From JBBSJZ01 sp041739875 (GTDB lineage Bacteria; Planctomycetota; Planctomycetia; Pirellulales; Pirellulaceae), in NCBI GenBank assembly GCA_041739875.1, contig JBGSNA010000233.1, positions 5,980 to 69,979 of the forward strand: 64,000 nucleotides of DNA. The letters run 5' to 3'. Below the pieces are notes generated by a model. The model ran no database searches. It was not told the origin of the DNA and saw only the letters and a list, made by a program, of their open reading frames with translations. Positions 34,072-46,000 of the stretch are shown piece by piece; within the stretch, counting starts at the first letter, position 1; every line of letters starts with the position of its first letter. A program made the translations under genes and the position numbers.

Positions 34072-37000
34072 TTAAAAGAGTCCGCCAGCGAATAGGGCGT
34101 CAATTGCGGCGACGCGTTTTTGGTCCTCGTCTTCTTGATTCACTTTCAGTGAGTCGTAAGCGAATGTCTGTTCCGGTGAGGCGGCTCCGGATGCAGCAAG
34201 CAATTGATCGAGTTGCTGTTGATTGAGGTAGTTAATAACCATCAATGCATCCAAAGCACTAGTTCTTCCATCGCCATTAACGTCTGCCGCGACTCGCTGA
34301 GGCGCCCGAAAAGTTACTTTGCCAGTTTTATGAGCAGTTGACTGTTCGGCTTCGGCATTTCCCAGCCGTGCCAAATCGTTCTGGCGCATCGCTGAGATGA
34401 TCTCGAGCGCGTCCACCGCAGAAACAAACGAATCGCGATTGACGTCCAAGAGTGTCGCCGGGTTTGCTGATGGAAACGTAACGTTGACCGTCGATGTCGA
34501 CTCGCTGTTTACCATGACTGCTTGTTCAGCGATATTCAGCTTCAAAATCGTTAGGGTACTTGGAAGTTTGTTTCTTGGAGTTTGATCCGTCACTACTTCG
34601 GGCAATTGCTTGTAGAAATTCGCCACCGCAATTTCCGCTTTGCCATCACCATCAAAGTCTGCGACGACGATGTCGGATGGTGCGGTCACATTGGTCACCG
34701 TCGACTTGACGAAAAATTGGCCGGTACGATTCCCCACAAGCAACTCAATGATTTCATCGCCAAGGTTTGCCACAGCAACATCGGTCGTCCCGTCACCATT
34801 AAAGTCTCCGACAGCAAACGACGACGCACCGACCGAAACTGTTGTTTGAGCAATCTGTGAAAGCGTAAGTGCCGACAAACGGTAAGTCTTCAACTGGCCA
34901 GTTGCTGATAGCGTGAGCAATTCGTCGTTGCCATCACCGTCGAGATCACTGGCGATAAGATCGACAATCTCTCGATCACCGAACCTGGCAATGGCCGCGC
35001 CGAATGTGCCGTCGCCGCGACCGAGCAGCACTTTTAACTCGCTGTTGGCATCCGTTGTGAATCCCAAACCTGCTGCCGCGATATCCGTGTTGCCGTCACC
35101 ATTAAAGTCGCCAGTGATGATCGCTCGAATGTTCCTCACCCCGGTAAGAATTCGCGAGGTGCCGATCGTGCTTGCCGATGAGCTCGTCGAGGCTCGCCCA
35201 AGTGTGAGAGACAAGTCCGACGATCTCGATGCGACCGAGACGATGTCGGCAATCGAATCACCATTGAAGTCATCGACGACTAACGCAATCGGTCCATCGC
35301 CTGATTTGAATGACTCCGTGTTCCCGCCGGAGAGCTTGAACACGGTTCCCTTGTTCGACGGAGTGCCAAAACCAGCGACCGCAATGACCGATTCAGAACT
35401 ACCTGACGACGGGCTCCAGGCTGAAATCGCTTGCGGACGATCGCTGAGCGTGACCGTTTCGCGAATGGAGAAAACGCCTCCGTTATTCTCGAAAATTGTA
35501 ACATTGTTACTCAGGTCGCTGGCAACGACCAAGTCCATGTCCGAATCGCCATCCAGATCCACAGTCGCGATGGAACGAGCCAGCTTACCAGCATCAAGAG
35601 ACGTCCTCGCGACACCGACATTACGTGGAATCGTATTACAGCCGTCTGGAACAACGACAGCCACGGTGACCGCGCCCGATGGGACATTATTGAAAAAGAA
35701 ATCACCGGAAGCGGTTGTCAGCGTGGACAATTCATTCGAATCAAGCACGCGATTGCCGTTGAGATCAATAAAGACAGTCACGTCGCTTTCAGCTTCGCCG
35801 GTCTCTTCTATCCCACTGCCATTGGCATCACAGAACACATGTCCTCTGATGCTTGATGGCGGATTGGAAACGCTCTCCAACGTACCGCTACCAAAGAACG
35901 TTTTTGTCGAGTAAGTCGTGCTCGCTCCCGCAGCAAGTTGAAAAAGATTACGCAGAGCGAGGCTAACGTCATACTCTTGGCCTGGATCGATCAGTCCATT
36001 CCCGTCCAAATCGCCAGTGACGATCCCGGTGAGCGGAGTTCCAGCGACTACTTGGTTACCAAGATCATCGAAACTGGCGATTTGAAATTGATTATTGGTC
36101 TCGATCGTGCCGCCGTCCGTGGAGATGCCAACAAACGTCGTGTCGGAGCCCGGAAGCGTGCTTGATTCCGTTTCAAACAACACGATGCCGCCGTTCGCGG
36201 TACGAAGAACCCCGCCACCGTCTTCGAGGTTGCCATCGAACAGCAAATCGGCATGAACAAAACGCACTAAATCGAATGACGTGGCGGTGGTTGCAGTATT
36301 GGTCACTGTGTACGTTTGCGTCAACGTCGAGCCTGTCGCCACACCACTGGCGTCGAATACCGGAAGTAATTCTTGAACTAGATCGAACCTCAAACTTCCA
36401 ATCATGAACGAACTCGTAACTCGAGAGTCCGTGCCGTCAAGATCAGCAATGGTGGTCACGAGTGTCGGGTCGATCTCACCACCGCTCAAGAAGCTGCCAT
36501 TGGTGAGAACCTCTCGCGTGCCACCGAGATTGCGTCCAATCAGAAGTCCAGCCTCAAAGATTGTTTCCGCCGCATCGAGTGCCCCTGGAGGGTTAAATAG
36601 CGAGATGCCACCGATGGAGCCGCTGCCCATTGAACCAAACAGATCGACTGTCAAAACGACTCCACCATCTTGCGCACCGGTAGAAAGCGTCCTTGCGCTC
36701 ACGACAGTGGTAGATGCCGAGATCGTGTTATTCACAGAATCTGAGTCTGTCTGTTCCGCCGACACGGTGCCACTCGTGGTAAGCGTCATTCCGCCCGGCA
36801 AATTATTGCGAGCGAACACATTGATGCTTACGAACACGGATTGATTCGCGTCGATGCGAGGGATTTCCACGCGAACTTGGTTGGACCCTGGCAGTGATGT
36901 CACCGTTCCAGGAAACACAATACCCGACTCGAACGTCACGTTCGGATCCAATGTAAAGAACGCCACAACATTCGTTGCATCCACCGCCGATAAGTTATTG

Positions 37001-40000
37001 ATTTCGAAATCAAGAAATCCACTCGCCCCCGAGAAAATGGGCGGGCTACTTGCTGCTGACAACGACAAATCGGTTGGCAACGGAGGATTAACAACAGTCG
37101 TCGCCGTATCTGAATTATTAGTAGCAACCGGGTCGTTTGAAGATGTTGCCGTCGTGGTGACCACGAGCGATCCAGTTGTGGAGCCAGCGATAGCGGTAAT
37201 AACAATCGTTATCGACGCACCGGAACTGAGTGAACCGATATTCGCGGTAACGACGTTGCCGTTCGTGCTTGCTGTTGCGCCAGTCGCCGACACGTTGGTA
37301 ATCGTAACTCCGGAGGGGAGCGTCGTTGTCGAAAACGCATTGCTTGCAGAATCTGGTCCCGCGTTGCTCACAACAACGGTGTAGGTCACTGCTTCGTTAA
37401 CGAACACCGTCGATGGTGCTCCAGAAATGTTTACACTTAGATCGGCTGCAGCAGAAACGTCGTTATCAACGATGTTGATCGTCGCCGTGTCGCTTGCATT
37501 GACGTTCGCGACAGAGGGATTCGACAACACAATCAACACAGTTTCCGTGTTCTCAACTACGGTATCATCAACGATCGAAACAGTGAATGTACGCGACTCG
37601 CCAACGGTTCCCGTGAAGGTGAGGGTTCCTGTGGCGGTCGTGTAGTCACCTGGTTGGGACGCCGTTCCATTGGCGGTTGCGAAATTGACAGTGAATCCGC
37701 CCTGGACAGCATTGTTGACACTCACCGTAACCGTTGCCGTTCCAGCACCTTCATTCACAGTGACGTCAGCAACTGACAAGGCGGCAACATCGTTGTCAGT
37801 GGTCGTAACGATTGCTGTATCGCTGCCGTCGACTGCGACGTTCGATGAATTCGATAGGCTGATAAGGATTGTTTCGAAACCTTCGACAATTGCATCGTCA
37901 ATGATCGGAATGGTGAAAGTACGCAACTCGCCCGCTGTTCCCGTGAAGGTGAGCATTCCTGTGGCGGTTGTGTAGTCACCGGGTTGAAGCGCCGTGCCAT
38001 TCGATGTAACGAAATCCACAGTGAAGCCACCTGTAACAGCACGATCTAAAGTCACCGTGACTGTAGCCGTTCCGATTGCTTCGTTTACGGTAATATCTAC
38101 GACGGACAAAACGGCAACGAAACCAAACTCGAATGATCCGATATCGGCCACCGTGGAGCCATCGTTGTTGCCATCAACAGGACGTGCAATTCCTCGCTGG
38201 TCTGTTGCTGGTGCGAGCCCAGCATTGGCCGCATCAATCGCAGGGCTTCCAAAAATTAAGGCATGCGTCAAAGTTGGCCCTCCATTGTTCACGAGGGAGG
38301 GATTCAAAATTGATGCCAGCGGAAGCACGGCGCCTGATCCATTGCCGAGAATGTTTCCGTTGGTGCCATGAATAAGCCCGCCCGCAGTGTTGGGGTTGCC
38401 AATCAAGTTTGCGAACGAGTTGGCTAGGTCGAGTGAACCGCTATCGACCGTATTATTCAGATCGCTTGTCGTTGCCGAGGCGTCGACCGTGTTGCCCGCG
38501 ATAATGGAATTCGTGATGACGACTCGCGCGGCATCTCCGATATAAACGCCGTAATCACCACCGCTATTTCCGACGATCGTGGAATTGGTGATGGTCGCAG
38601 TATCACTGCTGCTGTAGCCGATCGTTAACCCAGAACCTCCGCCGCCAACGTTTCCGGAAACGGTACTGTTGACCAGATTCAGATTTCCATTGCTGTAGCT
38701 GAAGATACCTCCAGCAATACCGCCAGAAGTGTTCCCGGAAATCGTACTTTCAACCACCGAAAGCGTACCCGCAGCTCCAGCGTTGAAAATTCCGCCACCC
38801 GAATCGCCAGCCGTATTGTTAGCAATGGTGCTTCGCAGAATCGTAGCTGTATTTGAAGCGGAAGAAGGGAAGAATGCTAAACCAGCACCAAAGGAACTTG
38901 CAGTGTTTCCGGAGATGGAACTGTCGGTGATGATTAAATCATTGGATGCCGATATCGCGCCACCATCGTTCGTAGCGCTATTGCTCGATAAAGTGCTGCG
39001 AATAATCGTCAGTTGTCCGCTGCTGTCGATGCCACCACCATAACCAGACGATGCAACGCTAATCGCAGTGTTGCCGGTGATGACGGAGTCGATAATCGTT
39101 AAATTCCCCGAACTGCGAACTGCACCTCCGTTGTCTTCCGTTACGCGGCCACCAGTGAATGTCATTCGACTGAGCGTGACCGTTGTTGCGGTGTCGATTT
39201 CAAAAATTCGCGAGGCATTATTCGCGTCAATCGTCAACAAAGCTGCTCCTGAGCCAATGATCGTCACATTATCTGTTAATCTCAATTGAGAGCCCGCCAG
39301 CGAGATCGTGTCTGGAGTCGCATCTGTAAAAAGACCTCCAAAAGTGATTGTGTCAGCGCCGGGGGCGGTGTTGGACAACCGGACAGCCTCGCGCAGCGAA
39401 AGATTTCCTGGAGTCACATCGCCATCGTCAATGTCGCTGAGGTTGTCAACGACAAACGTTGTGCCTTGTTCGCCCTCGGCCGCACCAATATCAAACCTCG
39501 CTATACCATCACCATCGCCATCGTTGGGCCGCGTGATCCCGCGGGCGTCGGTTGCTGGACCTGATGTACCGCCAGCATCAATAGCGGGACTTCCAAATTC
39601 CAACGCATGAGTAAAGACAGGTCCGCCGTTATCTTGAAGTGGTCCCAGCAGCGGATTCGTATTCACGAAGTCAGTCGGTTGATTGAAGCCACTCGTGTTA
39701 CCGCTGTCTAGGTTATTGCCGAGCGAGCTGAGAACACCAGCAGCGTCGATGGTGCCATCGTTAAAGAGTGTACCGATCGCGTCGATACGGCTTCCAGTGG
39801 CATTTAAGTTTGAGCCGCCCGAGGCCGCGATGTTCGATGTGATCGTTGAAAACGAGATCAGTCTTTGTCCCGACGTTGCAACGTTTCCATAGTCGATCCC
39901 ACCACCGACCGTACCAGCAGTGTTGGTGCTGATGGTGACGTTCTCCATCGTGAAATTAAAGTTGCGCAGCGCAATTCCACCACCGCTCGTGGCAGCAGTG

Positions 40001-43000
40001 TTGTTGTGAATCGTGGTACTTCGAAGTGTCGCCGAGCCAGGCGCGTTGGTGTTGATCAAGCCGATACCGCCGCCTGTTCCCGTAAGAGTGCTGTTTGCTG
40101 AGAACGTCGTGCGATCGATGATGATCGTTCCCGAACCATCGGCAAACAAACCACCACCATTCAGTGAAGCAGAGTTGCTGGTAATCAACGCGTCGGAGAT
40201 GGTAATCGAGCCGCTATTGCGATTGAAAATACCACCGCCTGATCCACTCGCCCCAGAGGCCTGGTTGTTGGTGATCGAAACGGATGGTCCGGAGACAACC
40301 AACGAACCACCGTTATTGAATATTCCACCACCGCCATCGTCCGCTGCGACACCACGAGCAAAGTTGGCATTGATGATCGTCGTGCCTAGGATCGTCATCG
40401 TACCAAGGTCATTCCATAGGCCGCCGCCCTCAGCAGCGGCGATGTTTCCTTGAATGATCGCGGAGTCCATTGTGACATTGCCATCGCCAGTGACGTGCAG
40501 GCCACCGCCGTTACCCGGTGCGGCGATTGCTGGCAACACTCCGGCAAGGTTATCGATCAACTGCGCTCGAAGAATCGAAACGCCAAATCCAGCACCCGAA
40601 GCATCTTCGATCCCGCCACCGGCTCGGTTAGCTTTATTGTCGCTAATGATCGCATCGGTGATCGAGACGGTACCACCAGTGGAGTTGAAGATTCCGCCGC
40701 CGCTGCCAAGTGTTCCGTTGGCGACGTTGTTTGCAATCGTCGTTGTCGTACCGATGATCATCAGCGTACCGCCATTGTTAAAGACCCCGCCTCCACCATC
40801 GTCCGCCGCGTCACCGCTAGCGATGTTGTCTTCAATCAGAGTTCCGCCTTGAATGATCATCGTGCCAGTGCTATTCCACAAACCACCGCCTTCTCGTCCG
40901 GCGACATTGCTCGTGATGCTGACACCTGTCACGGCGACGTTTGCGTTGCCTGTCACATGTAAACCACCACCATTACCGGGGCTTGCCAGTAGGCCGAGAT
41001 TAAGCAAGTCCGCTTCCGAAACGTCGTTACCGGTAATCTGTCCCCCAACCATCGTGAATGTGCCGTTAACGATTTCGACGCCGCCACCAGCGCGAACCGC
41101 TTCGTTGCCATTGATCTCGACTGCAGTTAGCGTGACATTACCAGCAATGGATAGGATGCCACCACCGCTACCGAAATTTGCGCCGCTCGCCGCGTTTGCT
41201 GAGACTGTTATCGTTCTGTTAACGCTTAGGTCGTTGAACTCTAGGGTGCCGCCGTTATTGAAAACACCGCCACCGCCTTGCAAAGTCGCTGGGGCGCCTG
41301 CGGGATCTACATTGCCTTGAGCGATGTTATCGCTAATGACGGTATTATCCTGACTGTCTTCGATACGCAGTATTCCGGTCGCGGAGTTCCAGAAGCCACC
41401 GCCTTCTAATGCCGCCACGTTGCCACTCACGGTCCCGCCATCAAAGACCACCGTTGCTGCACCCGTGATATGCAATCCACCGCCGTTACCCAAACTACCG
41501 TCCAATAGGCCAAGGTTAAGCAGGTTTGCGGATGAGACGTCGTTACCAGTGATATTTGTTTGGAGGATCGTCAAGGCCCCAGCGACAACTTCGATGCCAC
41601 CGCCAGCTCGCACGGCTTCGTTGCCACTTACTGCAGCGCCATTGATCGCTACATTTCCGCCAATGGAAAGGATTCCACCGCCGCTTCCATTGGTTGCACC
41701 CGTCGCTGCATTCCCCGAAACGTCAATGTTCTTTGAAACACGGTCGCCATCAAGAACGAGCGTTCCACCGTTGTTAAAAACACCGCCGCCGCCTTGAACA
41801 GCTGACCCGTCAACGCCAGGTGCAGCGTCGCCGCGCGCAATATTGCCAGTGATCAAGACGGGACTGGTAAGACCAATAATTCGCAAGGTGCCCGTTGCCG
41901 AATTCCATAGACCTCCGCCTTCCTCTTCCGCGACGTTGTTGGTAACGCTACCACCGTCAATCGTGACTGAAGCACCACCGGTGATATGCAGCCCGCCGCC
42001 GTTTCCGGGATTGGCTGTGATTGGACTTTGGGTGGCCACACGATTGGCATCGATAGTGGAGTTGATGAGCGTCACGTTGCCTTCGACGATCTCCAAGCCA
42101 CCGCCCGCCCGAACGGTCAAGTTCTGATTGATTAGTGCACCAGTGATCGTGACAGACCCACCGATCGAGAGAATGCCGCCGCCACTGCCAAAGGAGAAAC
42201 CCGTTGCGAAGTTGCCGGAAACTTCGACGGCACCACCCACGTCATCGATCAACAGAGTTCCACCATTATTGAAAATCCCACCGCCACCCTGCAATGTGTC
42301 TGGAGCTCCCGCTGGATCGAGATCGCCATTCGCAAAGTTTCCGTCAATGCGGGCCATGCCACTAATTGTGAGAACGCCGAAATCTTGCCAGATGCCGCCA
42401 CCCTCAGCGTTCGCGATATTGTTAAAGATTCTACCGCCGAGAACTTGAGTATTCGTTAGGCCGTCGAAATATAGGCCACCGCCATGACCTCGGCCTGCAT
42501 TTGCTGTTGCGACGTTTCCTTCAAGCATCACATTGGTGAGAATCGTCGACGCCGTTGAACCTATGCGGGCAATACCGCCACCGACATCGTCCGCTGAGTT
42601 GCCCTCGATTATTGTGTCGCTGATTTCGACGGCGCCGCCAAGTCCACCGATACTAATTCCACCGCCAGCGACTGTTGCAACGTTGCTCGAAATGGTCGAA
42701 TTCGAAATCTGAAGATCACCCTGGTTAAGAAAGATGCCGCCACCGGATGACGGGCTGGTGTTTCCAATAATCGTCGTGGTAGCAATAGTCGCCACTCCAC
42801 CCGGATTGTCGAGCTGAATAGCGGTGGCGTTATTGTTGTTGAAGATGCTGTTTGCGATGTCCAATGCCTCGATATCTTCAATCTGCAATGCCCCCGTGCC
42901 ACCTGTGGTGTTGCTAATTGTTAGCCCGTCAATCGTCACCGTATCCGCGCCAATGCCGCCACGAATGGCAAGACCAGCTCTGAACGCTGGATCGAGCGCT

Positions 43001-46000
43001 ACGACGCTGAGCGTGTCGCCTTGCGATCCGAGATTGATCGCGAGGCCTCGACTTGGATTCGGAAACTGGGTATCTTCGAAGGTTGCTCCATTGTCAACGA
43101 TCTCGATCAAGCCGGCGCTGGGATTGTTTCGCAGTGTTGCGTTGTTCGACGCTCCTGTATTGAAGTTCAAGACCGTATCAACGGAGTTGCCTGCCACAAT
43201 CGGTTCCAGCCCGGTGTAGGTGACAAGCGCACCATCCAAGACAAGGTCGCCGTTGTTGCCTTCAGCACCCGGCGCCGAATAATTCAAAACTTGCGTCGTG
43301 AACGATCCATCAACCCGCAGGATGTCGCCGCCAGTCGTATTATCTTGCAGACCGCCATTGAACGTTACTGCCGCTGAGATCGCTCGGGTACGAACGTCAT
43401 AGCCAAAGAAATCATCGCCACCGAGGCCATTGATCACAAGGTTCGTAACGCCGACAAGCGAGATAGGTGAGTTACCATTGACGCTCAGCAAGTCCGTGCC
43501 AAGAACAGCACCGCCGGCGACCGTGATCAAGTCGAACGTGTCACTGCCATCGACCGAGAGAGTTCCGATGTTGGTGAGCGACAAGTTCTCGAAACCGACA
43601 GCAAGAATCGGTAGAGCACCCGGCACATTGATTGCTCCACTCGCGACATCGAAAGTTACATCACCACCACCACCACCGTCGATTGTCAGCGTATCGCCAG
43701 GGGCAAGGCTCGGGCCACCGGCGCGAAGATCGAACGACGTCGTCGACTGAGGCCGAACCGCGAGCGTGTCTGCGTTATCGCCCGTAGCGATGCTTGTCAC
43801 GCTGGATCCGGCAGTGGCATTGATCGTTCCAAGCACAGAAACATTGGCGCCGATCGTGTCGGGGTCGGATGGATCTGTATCGGCATTGATGTTCAACAAG
43901 CTAGTTGTGATGGAGGCACCGGCCGCGATGTTGACATCATCACCGGCAGTCAACGTCACACCTCCAGGCGCGTTGATCGTGGTTCCAGCTACGATGCTGA
44001 TATTGTCAGTGGCACCAGCAGTGTCGGTCACTGTGACGCTGTAACTGGATACAGCGAGAGTTGCGGGTACAACAAACGGTCCGCCAGCGACTGTCGTTAG
44101 CGACGTGATAGGTCTTGAGACGCCGACTGGGCCAGTGAACGTTGACGTCAAGCTAGAATTGGTTGTGAAGTCAAAAAAACCACCGCCACCACTATCCAGA
44201 CTCGAGTTGAAAGCAAGCGATCCGAGTTGACTCGTGATCACAGCGTTCGGGAGTTCGATTGTTACAGGGCCGTTGTAGGCTTGGTTGCCGGTGGATGTAA
44301 TGCTTCGCTCGATTGCCGCGTTCCCGACCACAGTAAGAGATGCGAGTGGAGTAGTCGCTCCCACTGCGCCTCTGAATGATGCGCCTCCGTCGACAGTAAG
44401 ACGATTGGCCCCATCGATTGTTGATTGAAAATTGAAACCGGCTGGAGACGTGATAGTAGCGTCAGAATCAATCTGAATAGGTGAGAAATAGGTTTGAAGT
44501 CCACCGGTCGCAATGGACGCTGCATTGACGGTCGTTAATCCAGTTCCAGTTCCATCATCAATCGAAAGGCTACCCGTAATATCAATCGCTGCATTGATAT
44601 TGACGTTCGCTTGTGATATCGCGAGTCCGCCGTTTGAGTTGCGCAGGAGGCCATTAATATTCACCGTCGAATTCGGTAGATTGAAGCCTAAAAGTATAGC
44701 AAGTGTTGGAATTGCGACATCGATCGCTGCAAAATTGATGGTGGTTTGCGCTGGCGGAAAGTTATTAAATGCGAGGAAGCCAAGTTCCGCGGTTGGCTGC
44801 CTGAACGTAGTTGCTGTTCCAGCAGAAAAAGCGGCTGTCAGATCCCCTGCAGTTTGAGTCACATCAATGACGTTATCGTTTATAAGGTCGAAAAAAGTAT
44901 TTTGCACGTCAATCGATGACGTTATCGCTTCTACGCCCGAATAATTGATATTGGTACTTAGACCACCAGCAAACACCTCGAACCTTCCCACTGAGGCAAA
45001 TCTAAGAGTGTCGATCGGGGTTGGAGGTGTACCAGTGATCAAGATCTGGTCGCCGGGCGATGCGGTGGGAAGGTTCCCTTCGAAGTTAATCAGGCCAGTC
45101 GGTAACCCGCCGGTCACATCCAACTCAAACGTATCATTGCCTAAGTCACCATCAATATTAAGCGAATTGACATCCGTGCTGTTAAATACGACTGCTGGGG
45201 CTCCAGAACGATTCACTCGCGTGTTTACACCCGAACGACTCAGGGTAAATAAGTCGGCTGCTGGGCTTCCTGTAATGTCGATACTCGAAGTCGTAATGAT
45301 CGCAACCAATTCGATATTGTTCAGGATCACAGTTTCGTTCGACGTGATGACTGAGTTGGGTAAGACAGTAACTGACTCAGCACCGCCACTCACTTCGACG
45401 AGATCCGTCGTCCCGATCGGTTGACCGCCACCATCGATCGACGAGACAATTCCGGATACGGGTCTGAAAAAATCCGCATCGGCCCCACCAAAGACACTTG
45501 CATTTCCACTGAGAGTATACGTCCCTTGTGCATCGACAAACCCGCCAAGTCCCGGATCGGCATCATTAAATCTGTCGACGTTGATCGTGAGGTTATTTCC
45601 AGTAATGGAAGATGTGCTGTCGATGACGACCGAATCGCCAGCCGTGAAGGAAATATCTGACGTATTGGCGTTGATGGTCGACTCAAAAACGTCGATTGTG
45701 TCATCGCCTCCTGCGCGGTCGATCGTTTCGAAGTCTATCCCTAGCCCAGCAGTGACTTGAGCACGCACAAGTCGCAGTGGGCCAACGCTGCTGGTGAACG
45801 ATATAGAATTAATAGCGCTGACAGATCCTTCGAAAAGATCGATGCCGAAGCTTGTTGCGGCGAACGACTGGCCTCCAATAATTATGAAAGTAGTTGATGA
45901 GACGTTACCGTTAGACGCGACAATAACACCGGCGCCGCCTGTTGTTGCGCGCGCAACGCCTCCCATTTGGAGATTACCAGCTTGAACATTTGCATCGACA

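Noticed and set aside
34913..35914. Plus-strand open frame of 333 codons and other long ones across 34-47 kb
   Set aside because: All lie antisense to the giant surface-protein gene. Their composition mirrors its Ser/Thr/Gly/Asp-rich codons and they have no recognisable domains.
39900..42400. CRISPR-like array in the giant gene
   Set aside because: Repeats are about 500 bp, in frame and diverged, without short identical repeats or unique spacers.
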